From Alistipes sp. (lineage in GTDB: Bacteria > Bacteroidota > Bacteroidia > Bacteroidales > Rikenellaceae): a stretch of 64,000 nt of DNA. Shown one piece after another: positions 26,003 through 33,777 of this stretch (the first letter of the stretch is position 1; each line of letters begins with the position of its first letter). Under the pieces are notes generated by a model. It was not told where the DNA came from. It did no database searches and saw nothing but the letters and a program-made list of their open reading frames with translations. The stretch spans positions 434,001-498,000 of the forward strand of contig JAFYQI010000008.1 of assembly GCA_017547175.1 (NCBI GenBank). The letters run 5' to 3'. Both the position numbers and the translations under genes were made by a program.

Positions 26003-26034
26003 AAGCGAGGGTGTCCGTTTGGACGCCCTCGCTT
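26003..26034. terminator. intrinsic terminator after galE
   Basis: A 14-bp stem (26003-26016 with 26021-26034) with one G-U pair and a four-base loop, followed by a T-rich stretch. It also lies 26 bases beyond the convergent DUF6249-type gene, so may serve both strands. Confidence 0.75.
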
Positions 26035-26059
26035 GTTATTAAAAGTGGTTGGTTCTTGT

Positions 26060-26422
26060 CTATTTGCGCAGTTTGCGCTCGATAAGCAACTCAACAACCA
26101 GGAACAACGCACCGCCAAGCATCATAGCACCAGACAGCACAACTATGGGCGTGTTGTTGTATCTTCCCGCAGGAAGTTGCTCAATCCATATACACTGCAA
26201 AAAGCCGATACCGACACCGATTAGAATGCTGCCGATACGCATCAGCCACCACATCGACGCTTTGAGAGAATCCTCCTGGGGTGCAGCCTTTCCCAGATAC
26301 TCGACCAAATCCTGCCCCTCGAGCTTTTGCATCGCCTTCAGACGCTCGAAACGATTCAGCGACAATTCGACAATTTTATAAATCCCAATAGCGATAACCA
26401 ATACAAAAAGGGTAACTTCCAT
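26060..26422 (-). CDS. DUF6249-type small membrane protein
   Basis: A 120-residue protein with three predicted membrane segments (about residues 3-20, 60-78 and 92-112). A cytoplasmic stretch with L-N-R-F-E-R-L-K-A-M-Q-K-L-E-G lies between the first two. It resembles the DUF6249 family found beside ECF sigma genes in the Bacteroidota; role unknown. The longer open frame to 26587 is rejected because it would overlap the preceding gene and start upstream of the promoter at 26487-26518. That promoter has the same architecture as the one before the sigma gene, so this is a likely direct sigma target. Confidence 0.7.
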   Translation of the reverse strand: MEVTLFVLVIAIGIYKIVELSLNRFERLKAMQKLEGQDLVEYLGKAAPQEDSLKASMWWLMRIGSILIGVGIGFLQCIWIEQLPAGRYNNTPIVVLSGAMMLGGALFLVVELLIERKLRK

Positions 26423-26486
26423 AATTATTTGTTTTTTTAAGGTTTTACTTTCTAGTTTTTCACGCAACCGGTTTTGCACTTTGTTT

Positions 26487-26518
26487 GACGACAAACCCAT
26501 CATTGGGTTACAAAAATT
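26487..26518 (-). promoter_or_regulatory. ECF-sigma-type promoter before DUF6249-type gene
   Basis: Minus-strand TTTTTGTAACCCAA followed by CGTC; GTAACC and CGTC are 15 bases apart. The same 15-base motif (ATTTTTGTAACCCAA) and identical spacing occur before the sigma gene at 27390-27421. The start codon is 64 bases downstream of CGTC. -35 and -10 roles are assigned by analogy with ECF promoters. Confidence 0.7.
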
Positions 26519-26519
26519 C

Positions 26520-26852
26520 CTATTCGGGGATATTCCATTTTTTACACAACCAGCGTTGCAACTCGTAGAGCAGGTAGAAGCCCACAAGAAGCATGGAGGC
26601 CATCTCGTCGCGGGGCGTGAGCTCCGTCTGCGAGGCGTGTACCATTACATAGGCTCCGAGGGCCAGCAACACCACAATCGCCACCACAACGGGAGCGAAG
26701 AAGAGGCGGCGTTCACGGCGGAGCATCCGCTCCTGTTCTCGCCTTACCTCGCGCATAATCTTCTCGGTCATAAAGGCCGGCTCGAAGGGCTGCTTTCGCG
26801 ATTGCACCACACGGCGCAACTCGCTGTCGCTTATTGTTTTTCGCTGATCCAT
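26520..26852 (-). CDS. two-helix membrane protein, candidate anti-sigma factor
   Basis: A 110-residue protein not recognised by family. Residues 1-48 are charged and cytoplasmic in character (S-D-S-E-L-R-R-V-V-Q, then R-R-E-Q-E-R-M-L-R-R-E-R-R). Two membrane helices follow at about 50-71 and 86-100. The gene overlaps the end of the ECF sigma gene by 22 bases, indicating translational coupling, which is the usual arrangement of a sigma factor and its membrane anti-sigma. No zinc-binding H-x3-C-x2-C anti-sigma motif is present, so the role is inferred from context only. Confidence 0.6.
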   Translation of the reverse strand: MDQRKTISDSELRRVVQSRKQPFEPAFMTEKIMREVRREQERMLRRERRLFFAPVVVAIVVLLALGAYVMVHASQTELTPRDEMASMLLVGFYLLYELQRWLCKKWNIPE

Positions 26853-27379
26853 AGTCCTAATTTTTTACGGATTCGGTGCAGGCGCACCTTTGCATTTGAT
26901 TCGCTGATCGAAAGTATCTCGCCACACTCGCTCAAGGGACGATTTTCGTAGTAGTGCAGTTGCACCAAGGCCCGCTCGTCTGGGGCGAGGCGGTCGAGAG
27001 CGGCGAGGAGTGCCTCCTCTTGCGCCTCGGTCAGAGCCGACAGCTCCTCCTCATCGGGCGCATCGGGCAGTCGTTCCGCGCGGCTGAAGTCGAAGAGCGA
27101 GAAGTCTTTTCGATGCCTCCTGACGGCCGAGAGTGCCGTGTTACAAGCGATGCGGTAGAGCCAGGTGGAGAAGGCACTGCGCCCGCGAAACGAGGAGAGC
27201 TTCATATAGGCTTTGAGAAAGATATCCTGCGTCAGCTCCTCGGCCTCTTCGCGCCGCTCCACAATACCCACCACAAGGGCAAAAATCGGACGGCTGTACC
27301 GTTCGACCAAGGGGGCAAAGGCCTCGGCATTGCCCTCCAAAACTTTGCGAATCAATCGCTGCTCTTCGTGGTGTGTCAT
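26831..27379 (-). CDS. ECF-family RNA polymerase sigma factor
   Basis: A 182-residue sigma-70 family factor with only regions 2 and 4. Region 2 includes Y-S-R-P-I-F-A-L, E-E-A-E-E-L-T-Q-D-I-F-L-K-A-Y and F-S-T-W-L-Y-R-I-A-C-N. Region 4 includes L-A-P-D-E-R-A-L-V-Q-L-H-Y-Y and I-S-E-S-N-A-K-V-R-L-H-R-I-R-K-K. The ATG at 27379 is chosen because upstream codons overlap the promoter. Even so the ATG is only 10 bases beyond CGTC, so the mRNA would be almost leaderless or a later TTG start is used. Its own promoter and that of the third gene share one motif, pointing to autoregulation. Confidence 0.92.
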   Translation of the reverse strand: MTHHEEQRLIRKVLEGNAEAFAPLVERYSRPIFALVVGIVERREEAEELTQDIFLKAYMKLSSFRGRSAFSTWLYRIACNTALSAVRRHRKDFSLFDFSRAERLPDAPDEEELSALTEAQEEALLAALDRLAPDERALVQLHYYENRPLSECGEILSISESNAKVRLHRIRKKLGLWISEKQ

Positions 27380-27389
27380 CGTCCAATTA

Positions 27390-27421
27390 GACGGCAAAGT
27401 GGCCGTTGGGTTACAAAAATA
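27390..27421 (-). promoter_or_regulatory. ECF-sigma-type autoregulatory promoter of the sigma gene
   Basis: Minus-strand ATTTTTGTAACCCAA then CGTC, with exactly 15 bases between GTAACC and CGTC, matching 26487-26518. The overlapping minus-strand TATTTTTG (27414-27421) also fits the housekeeping -7 consensus, so basal transcription from the same DNA is possible. Confidence 0.7.
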
Positions 27422-27583
27422 ACAAAAAAGAAGTTCTTGGTCTGTGCAACATGCCGATTGTCCACACACTTTTCAAGGTGAAATTAGCATTTAAGTCATG
27501 GCTCTTGCAATCAAAAGCTGAGAGAAAAGGGATACAATCTGTTTGAAATCTCCCCAAAACATATTGTTTTTCGATAAATTTTA

Positions 27584-27613
27584 GTTGATTTTCGGATTTT
27601 CTTGTTATATTTG
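27584..27613 (+). promoter_or_regulatory. promoter of ABC transporter operon
   Basis: TATATTTG at 27606-27613 is an exact -7 element. A GTTG at 27584-27587 lies 18 bases upstream as an imperfect -33 box. It sits 30 bases before the ATG at 27644 and inside the longer open frame, deciding the start. Confidence 0.65.
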
Positions 27614-27643
27614 TCGTCGGTTAGTTATCAAATCACGAAGCGT

Positions 27644-28564
27644 ATGAATCTGCTTACCGTAGAACACGTCTCGAAGCATTACGCCGGCCACACGGCACTC
27701 GATGACGTATCACTCACTATTCCGCGCGGATCGGTTTACGGACTACTCGGCCCAAACGGAGCCGGAAAGACAACCCTAATCCGCATCATCAACCGCATCA
27801 CGGCTCCCGACGAGGGTCTCATTTTGTTGGGCGACCGCGAACTGCAGCCCGAAGACATCTACCGCATCGGCTACCTACCCGAGGAGCGTGGACTCTACAA
27901 GAAGATGAAGGTAGGCGAACAAGCCCTCTTCTTTGCCCGCCTCAAGGGACTTTCGCGACGCGATGCCCTGAAAAAATTGAAAATCTGGTTCGAGAAGTTC
28001 GGCATCGAGAGTTGGTGGGATAAGAAAGTAGAGGAGCTTTCGAAGGGTATGGCCCAGAAGGTGCAGTTTATCGTCACGGTGCTCCACGAGCCCGAACTGC
28101 TGATCTTCGATGAGCCCTTCTCTGGTTTCGACCCCATCAATGCCAACCTGCTCAAGGAGGAGATTCTCGCTCTGCGCGACAAAGGGGCTACAATCATCTT
28201 CTCGACCCACAACATGTCCTCGGTCGAAGAGCTTTGCGACCACATCACGCTGATCAACCGCTCGAAAAATATCCTCTCGGGTAACGTAGAGGAGATTCGT
28301 CGCAGCTACGGCGCCAACATCTTCGAACTTTCGTATCGTGGTGAGGAGCAACTGCTGCGAGCTGCCCTCGCCAAGGGATGCACGATTCTCGAAGGCACGG
28401 AGTCGGTGACCGGCTACAACACACTCAAGCTCTGCGTCGAGGAGGATGCCGCCGTACGTCACATGATTGCCACGGCCAACGAGACGGTCGAGTTGCGCTC
28501 GTTCCGCGAACTGATTCCTTCGATGAACGACATCTTTATCAGAGCCGTAAACGGCTCATTATAA
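27644..28564 (+). CDS. ABC transporter ATP-binding protein (NatA-like)
   Basis: A 306-residue ATPase. Walker A is G36-P-N-G-A-G-K-T-T, the signature is L-S-K-G-M-A-Q-K-V, Walker B is L-L-I-F-D-E-P-F-S-G-F-D-P and the switch His is in S-T-H-N-M. A C-terminal region of about 80 residues resembles the DUF4162 extension of exporter ATPases. The upstream TTG-initiated extension (from 27602) contains the promoter, so ATG 27644 is the start. It forms a two-gene operon with the permease 25 bases downstream. By similarity to NatAB it may export sodium or a small molecule; substrate unknown. Confidence 0.92.
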   Translation: MNLLTVEHVSKHYAGHTALDDVSLTIPRGSVYGLLGPNGAGKTTLIRIINRITAPDEGLILLGDRELQPEDIYRIGYLPEERGLYKKMKVGEQALFFARLKGLSRRDALKKLKIWFEKFGIESWWDKKVEELSKGMAQKVQFIVTVLHEPELLIFDEPFSGFDPINANLLKEEILALRDKGATIIFSTHNMSSVEELCDHITLINRSKNILSGNVEEIRRSYGANIFELSYRGEEQLLRAALAKGCTILEGTESVTGYNTLKLCVEEDAAVRHMIATANETVELRSFRELIPSMNDIFIRAVNGSL

Positions 28565-28589
28565 AAATACCTTAAACAAATTATTAGGT

Positions 28590-29903
28590 ATGAACAAAAT
28601 AGGCCTTATCATCGGACGTGAGTTCAACGAACGTGTCCGCAAAAAGAGTTTCATCATCACCACGATCTTGATGCCCGTGTTGATGATTGCATTGATGGCA
28701 GCTCCGGCCCTCATCATGACCTTTTCGCAGGGTGATGAGAAACAGATTGGTGTGATTGACGCTAGCAACCTCGTTGGGGAGCATCTGCAAAGCGATGAAA
28801 CCATGCACTTCGAAGTGCTTGATCTGCCACTCGAAGAGGCTCGTCGTACACGCACCGATCTTTTCGGCATCCTCTACATAGCCCCCGACATTCTCGAAAA
28901 CACGAATGGCGTACAACTCTACGCCAACTCCTCCACCTCTCTGACACTCGAGACGGAGATCTGTTCGCAGATCGAGCAGATCATCGAAGAGGAGAAGTTG
29001 AAACAGTATGACATCAAGAATCTGCAGACCATCCTCGACGAGATCGAGACCTCGGTATCGATGCAGACTTTCCGCAACGACAAGTCGCAAGAGGCCACCA
29101 ATGAGGCTAAATCCTCGATTGTGGCAACGGTGATTGGTTACATCCTCGCATTCGTGCTCTACATGTTCCTTTTGATCTACGGCACAATGGTGATGCAGTC
29201 GGTCATCGAGGAGAAGAACAACCGCGTGCTGGAGGTGATGGTTTCCTCCGTGAAGCCCTTCGACCTGATGATGGGTAAGATCCTGGGCGTAGGCTCGGTA
29301 GCCGTTCTGCAGGTCATCATCTGGGGCGTGCTGATTCTCGGAATGGGTACGCTTGTTGTACCCCACCTCATGCCCGAGGATGTGATGGCCTCGGCCAACA
29401 TTATCGAGCAAGGTGGCGCCCTGAACAACGCCTCACTCGACCCCGAAATGTTACAGGCCATCACTGTCATGACCGACACGGCCTACCTGGCCAAGATCTT
29501 CATCTCGATGATCCTCTTCGTCTTTGGCGGATTCCTGCTCTACGCCGCCATGTTTGCCGCCGTGGGTTCGGCCGTGGACAACGTGCAGGATGCCTCGCAA
29601 CTGCAAACCCCCATTACGATCCCCATCATCCTGGCTCTGATGATGATGTTGGCCGTGATCAACGACCCCACCTCGAAGCTCGCCTTCTGGTTCTCGGTCA
29701 TTCCACTCACCTCGCCCATTGTGATGATGGCCCGCATCCCCTACGACATCCCTACTTGGGAGATTATTCTCTCGCTCGTGGTGCTCTACGCCTCGTTTGT
29801 GGCCTTGGTGTGGTTCGCCGCCAAAATCTACCGCGTGGGTATCTTCATGTATGGTAAAAAACCGACGCTCAAAGAGCTCTGGAAGTGGATGCGGTACAAT
29901 TAA
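28590..29903 (+). CDS. ABC-2 type transporter permease (NatB-like)
   Basis: A 437-residue membrane protein. The first helix is at about residues 20-45, followed by an extracytoplasmic domain of roughly 120 residues and then five more helices from about residue 178 on. The segment V-I-E-E-K-N-N-R-V-L-E-V-M-V-S-S-V-K-P is the ABC-2 permease signature. It pairs with the preceding NatA-like ATPase, and the operon ends at a terminator 29975-30017. Confidence 0.9.
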   Translation: MNKIGLIIGREFNERVRKKSFIITTILMPVLMIALMAAPALIMTFSQGDEKQIGVIDASNLVGEHLQSDETMHFEVLDLPLEEARRTRTDLFGILYIAPDILENTNGVQLYANSSTSLTLETEICSQIEQIIEEEKLKQYDIKNLQTILDEIETSVSMQTFRNDKSQEATNEAKSSIVATVIGYILAFVLYMFLLIYGTMVMQSVIEEKNNRVLEVMVSSVKPFDLMMGKILGVGSVAVLQVIIWGVLILGMGTLVVPHLMPEDVMASANIIEQGGALNNASLDPEMLQAITVMTDTAYLAKIFISMILFVFGGFLLYAAMFAAVGSAVDNVQDASQLQTPITIPIILALMMMLAVINDPTSKLAFWFSVIPLTSPIVMMARIPYDIPTWEIILSLVVLYASFVALVWFAAKIYRVGIFMYGKKPTLKELWKWMRYN

Positions 29904-29974
29904 AGACGTGCGCTTATTCGGTTTAAAGAGGCTGCGCCTCGGCAACCCCTAAACTTCGTTTAGAATAAAAACAC

Positions 29975-30017
29975 TGAAGGAGAGGGCTGGTGAATAAATT
30001 CCCGGCCCTCTCCTTCA
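29975..30017 (+). terminator. intrinsic terminator after ABC transporter operon
   Basis: A 13-bp stem (29975-29987 with 30005-30017) followed by a run of five Ts. It lies 72 bases beyond the permease stop and just before the pgk promoter. Confidence 0.8.
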
Positions 30018-30036
30018 CCATTTTTCCCCCAATAAA

Positions 30037-30068
30037 TTTGGGATTGCGCTCGGCTTGCACTATCTTTG
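30037..30068 (+). promoter_or_regulatory. promoter of pgk
   Basis: TTTG (30037-30040), a 20-base spacer and TATCTTTG (30061-30068): a textbook Bacteroidota promoter, 43 bases before the pgk ATG at 30112. Confidence 0.85.
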
Positions 30069-30111
30069 CCCCAAATTTGCAAACGACTTAAACATTAAAT
30101 ATCAAACGACT

Positions 30112-31371
30112 ATGGTTTCGATTGACAACTACGATTTCAAAGGTAAGCGCGCGATTATCCGCGTGGATTTTAACGTACCCGTAGATGCTGAGGGTAACGT
30201 AACCGACGACACTCGCATCCGTGCGGCTGCCCCCACCATCAAGAAGGTGCTAGCCGAGGGTGGCGCCGTGATCCTCATGTCGCACATGGGCCGTCCGAAG
30301 AAGAATCCCGATATGAAGTTTACGCTGGAGCAGATTATCCCCGCTGTGGAGAAGAACCTCGGCGTAAAGGTTCAGTTTGCCGGTGACTGCATGGGCGAGA
30401 AGGCCGCAGAGATGTGCGCCGCTGCCAAGGCCGGTGAGGTGATCCTGCTTGAGAACCTCCGTTTCTACGCTGAGGAGGAGGGCAAGCCCCGTGGTTTGGC
30501 CGCTGACGCTACGAAGGAGGAGAAGGATGCCGCTAAGAAGGCCCTCAAGGAGCCCCAGAAAGAGTTCGTGAAGAAGCTCGCTTCGTATGCCGACTGCTAC
30601 ATCAACGACGCATTCGGTACGGCTCACCGCAAGCACGCTTCGACCTACCTGATCGCCGAGTACTTCCCCCAGGACAAGATGTTCGGTTACCTGATGGAGA
30701 AGGAGGTTAAGGCTATCTCGGAGGTGATGGAGAAGCCCCAGCGTCCCTTCTGCGCCATCGTGGGTGGTTCGAAGGTTTCGTCGAAGATCGGCGTAATTAA
30801 GGCCCTCTTGGACAAGTGCGACTCAATCATCATCGGTGGTGGTATGACCTACACCTTCGCAGGTGCTCTGGGTGGCAAGGTTGGTAAGTCGATCTGCGAG
30901 CCCGATATGTTCCCCGTAGCCCTCGAGATCCTCGAGATGGCTAAAGCTAAGGGGGTGAAGTTCGTGATGTCGCCCGACGCACTGACCTGCGATCAGTTCT
31001 CGGAGGAGGCCAACACGAAGGAGGCTTCGGTGATGGACATCGATCCCGAGTGGGAGGGTGTTGACATCGGCGCAGGTGGTAAGGCTGCCTTCCGCGAGCA
31101 CATCCTGGGTTGCAAGACGATCCTCTGGAATGGTCCTGTAGGTGTATTCGAGATCAACAAGTTCTCGACCGGTTCGAAGGCTGTTGCCGAGGCTATCGCT
31201 GAGGCTACGAAGAATGGTGCCTTCTCGCTCATCGGTGGTGGTGACTCGGTTGCCTGCGTAAACAAGTTCGGTTTGGGTGACCAGGTTTCGTACATCTCGA
31301 CCGGTGGTGGTGCCCTCCTGGAGTACATCGAGTTCGGTGACCTGCCGGGTGTAGCAGCCATCCGCGACTAA
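30112..31371 (+). CDS. pgk: phosphoglycerate kinase
   Basis: A 419-residue glycolytic enzyme that transfers phosphate from 1,3-bisphosphoglycerate to ADP. Seen: R-V-D-F-N-V-P near the N-terminus, [23 protein letters not shown] and the C-terminal nucleotide loop G-G-G-D-S-V-A. Start is MVSIDNYDF at 30112, because the upstream in-frame Met falls inside the promoter. Strong codon bias agrees with high expression. Own promoter and terminator. Confidence 0.97.
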   Translation: MVSIDNYDFKGKRAIIRVDFNVPVDAEGNVTDDTRIRAAAPTIKKVLAEGGAVILMSHMGRPKKNPDMKFTLEQIIPAVEKNLGVKVQFAGDCMGEKAAEMCAAAKAGEVILLENLRFYAEEEGKPRGLAADATKEEKDAAKKALKEPQKEFVKKLASYADCYINDAFGTAHRKHASTYLIAEYFPQDKMFGYLMEKEVKAISEVMEKPQRPFCAIVGGSKVSSKIGVIKALLDKCDSIIIGGGMTYTFAGALGGKVGKSICEPDMFPVALEILEMAKAKGVKFVMSPDALTCDQFSEEANTKEASVMDIDPEWEGVDIGAGGKAAFREHILGCKTILWNGPVGVFEINKFSTGSKAVAEAIAEATKNGAFSLIGGGDSVACVNKFGLGDQVSYISTGGGALLEYIEFGDLPGVAAIRD

Positions 31372-31374
31372 CAC

Positions 31375-31407
31375 AAAAAAGGCCGCTCCGCGAAGGGCGG
31401 CTTTTTT
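31375..31407 (+). terminator. intrinsic terminator after pgk
   Basis: A GC-rich hairpin with an A-run before and six Ts after (31375-31407, one bulged G), starting 4 bases past the pgk stop. Confidence 0.85.
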
Positions 31408-31579
31408 AATTCAAAATTCAAAATGTAGAATTCAAAATGGAATAACACCATTTTGGATTTTAGGCGAGCAGATTTTGCGGCTCCGAGGTCGGGCCAAGCA
31501 GGAGCATACTGGATGTATGTGACTGTTTGAGCACGGCAAGGAGATGCGAAAGGTGTCGCATACAAATTCAATATTTAAA
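31408..31579. repeat. intergenic segment with AATTCAAAAT repeats, possible dispersed element
   Basis: The block 31409-31440 repeats the pattern ATTCAAAAT three times. It is followed by about 110 bases of GC-richer, non-coding-looking DNA that includes a small CATAC/GTATG hairpin (31505-31519). It resembles intergenic repeats I recall from other Bacteroidota genomes, but no second copy is in this window, so the call is tentative. No recognisable promoter for the following M13 gene was found here. Confidence 0.3.
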
Positions 31580-33601
31580 ATGAAGAAATTATTACTTTTT
31601 GCTGCACTGATTACTATGGTAAGTTGCAACAACAACCAGAACACGCCGGCAATCGATCTGACAAACCTCGACACGACGGTTGCACCGAGCGAAGACTTCT
31701 ACCAGTATGCCACGGGCGGCTGGCAGGAGAAGAACCCCTTGAAGCCCGAGTTTGCACGCTACGGCTCGTTTGACGTGCTGCGCGAGAACAACGAGAAGCG
31801 CATCAACGAGCTCTTCTCGGCCATGGCCAAGACGAAGGCCGAGAACGGCTCGGTAGAGCAGAAGATCTCGGACCTCTACAAGATGGGCCTGGATTCGGTA
31901 CGTCTGAACGCAGAGGGTCTGTCGGTATTGGCCGAGGATCTGAAGGCCATCAATGCCATTACTGATGGCGAGTCGTTGGCCAAGGTTGTGGCCGACATCC
32001 ACTTCACGTCGGGCAACCCGCTCTTTGGTCTCTATGTGACCTCGGATCTGATGAACAGCAACATCAACACGCTCTACATCTCGCAGTCGGGTCTGGGCAT
32101 GGGCAACCGTGACTACTACCTCGATGAGGAGCACGCCTCGAAGCGTGAGGGCTACCTGGCCTACCTGGAGCAGATCTTCACACTCGCCGGCGAGGAGAAT
32201 GCCAAGGCGCAGACTGAGCAGGTGATGGCCATGGAGACGGTGATGGCCAAGCGTTTCCGCTCGAATGTCGAGCTGCGCGATATCTTCAAGGCCTACAACC
32301 CGATGTCGAAGAGCGACTTCTACAGCCGCTACAACAACTTCGATTGGGAGGCTTACCGTACGCAGATCGGCCTGGGTGACTTCGAGCAGATCATCGTGGA
32401 GCAGCCCGAAGTGATCGACCTGGTAAATCAGCTCGTGAAGAATGAGCCGATTGAGACGCTGAAGAGCTACCTGAAGGCACACCTGATCACGAGCGCTGCC
32501 GGCTATGCCGGTGACGAGCTCTATGTTGCTTCGTTCGACTTCTTCAGCCGTCAAATGACCGGCGTAGAGCAGATGAAGCCCCGCTGGAAGCGTGCCTTGG
32601 CTGTACCCAACGCCATCCTCTCGGAGGCTGTAGGTGAGATCTACGTGGCTAAGTACTTCCCCGAGGAGGACAAGGTACGCATGATGGAACTGGTGAAGAA
32701 CCTGCAGGTGGCCCTCGGTCAGCACATCGACGCCCTGGAGTGGATGTCGGATGAGACGAAGCAGAAGGCTCAGGAGAAGCTCTCGACATTCACCGTGAAG
32801 ATCGGCTACCCCGACAAGTGGAAGGATTACTCGACCCTCGAGATCGATCCTACCCTTTCGTACTGGGAGAATATCAAGCGTGCTTCGGCCTGGAGCACGG
32901 CTGACAACTTGGCCCGCTTGGGTAAAGAGGTAGATCGTGAGGAGTGGTTCATGTCGCCCCAGACGGTGAACGCCTACTACAACCCCACGACCAACGAGAT
33001 TTGCTTCCCCGCTGCTATTCTGCAGCCCCCGTTCTACAACTCAACGGCCGACGATGCTGTGAACTACGGTGCTATTGGTGTGGTGATCGGCCACGAGATG
33101 ACGCACGGCTTCGATGACCAGGGTCGCAACTTCGACAAGGATGGCAACATGATCAATTGGTGGACGGAGGCTGACGCCGAAGCCTTCCAGAAGAAGAGCC
33201 AGGTGCTGGTAGAGCAGTTCAACAAGATTGAGGTGCTGCCCGCTACGGAGGAGAGCCCCGCAGTGATGGCCGATGGTGCCCTCTCGTTGGGTGAGAACAT
33301 TGCCGACCAGGGTGGTCTGCGTGTTGCCTACACGGCCCTCAAGAATGCCATTGGCGAGAACACTCCCGCCCCGATCGACGGTTTCACAGCCGAGCAGCGT
33401 TTTTACATCGCCTATGCCGCCCTGTGGGGTCAGAATATCCGCGATGCGGAGAAGGCTCGTTTGACGAAGGTTGACGTACACTCGTTGGGTGAGAACCGCG
33501 TAAATGCCACGGTGAAGAATCTCCAGAGCTTCTACGATGCTTTCGGCATCACCGAGGGTAAGATGTTCCTGCCCGAAGAGGAGCGTGTGATTATCTGGTA
33601 A
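31580..33601 (+). CDS. M13-family (neprilysin/PepO-like) metallopeptidase lipoprotein
   Basis: A 673-residue zinc endopeptidase. Lipobox ends at C16 (T-M-V-S-C). The zinc site is H505-E-M-T-H509 followed by G-F-D-D-Q-G-R-N-F-D, with the third ligand E572 in G-E-N-I-A-D576. The N-x-F-Y-type N-A-Y-Y-N-P substrate motif precedes the site. Such lipoproteins cleave oligopeptides in the periplasm or at the surface. Start at 31580 gives a proper lipoprotein signal; the longer frame from 31544 does not. Strong codon bias. Monocistronic, with a terminator downstream. Confidence 0.93.
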   Translation: MKKLLLFAALITMVSCNNNQNTPAIDLTNLDTTVAPSEDFYQYATGGWQEKNPLKPEFARYGSFDVLRENNEKRINELFSAMAKTKAENGSVEQKISDLYKMGLDSVRLNAEGLSVLAEDLKAINAITDGESLAKVVADIHFTSGNPLFGLYVTSDLMNSNINTLYISQSGLGMGNRDYYLDEEHASKREGYLAYLEQIFTLAGEENAKAQTEQVMAMETVMAKRFRSNVELRDIFKAYNPMSKSDFYSRYNNFDWEAYRTQIGLGDFEQIIVEQPEVIDLVNQLVKNEPIETLKSYLKAHLITSAAGYAGDELYVASFDFFSRQMTGVEQMKPRWKRALAVPNAILSEAVGEIYVAKYFPEEDKVRMMELVKNLQVALGQHIDALEWMSDETKQKAQEKLSTFTVKIGYPDKWKDYSTLEIDPTLSYWENIKRASAWSTADNLARLGKEVDREEWFMSPQTVNAYYNPTTNEICFPAAILQPPFYNSTADDAVNYGAIGVVIGHEMTHGFDDQGRNFDKDGNMINWWTEADAEAFQKKSQVLVEQFNKIEVLPATEESPAVMADGALSLGENIADQGGLRVAYTALKNAIGENTPAPIDGFTAEQRFYIAYAALWGQNIRDAEKARLTKVDVHSLGENRVNATVKNLQSFYDAFGITEGKMFLPEEERVIIW

Positions 33602-33620
33602 CAATACAGATTGTTTTTAT

Positions 33621-33660
33621 AACAACAAAGGCCATTCCGCTCGGGATGGCCTTTGTTGTT
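33621..33660 (+). terminator. intrinsic terminator after M13 peptidase gene
   Basis: A 15-bp stem (33621-33635 with 33646-33660), extended at the tip by two or three more pairs, followed by Ts. It lies 20 bases after the stop. The rest of the gap to 33777 shows nothing beyond a 12-base palindrome. Confidence 0.85.
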
Positions 33661-33777
33661 TTAGCATAGATCGCTTTACGCCTTTTGATACTTGGGAACT
33701 AATCGATCTTAAGAAAAGGGAGACAGTACCATTTCACCTCGCCACATATCCGCACTTGTTCGATCGAACGACAACCA

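Noticed and set aside
31432..31674. 80-codon minus-strand frame across the pgk-M13 gap
   Set aside because: It runs into the signal peptide of the M13 lipoprotein on the other strand and has no protein-like features.
33758..33769. 12-base palindrome GTTCGATCGAAC
   Set aside because: Perfect 12-base palindromes are expected about 16 times in 64 kb, and nothing else marks this one.
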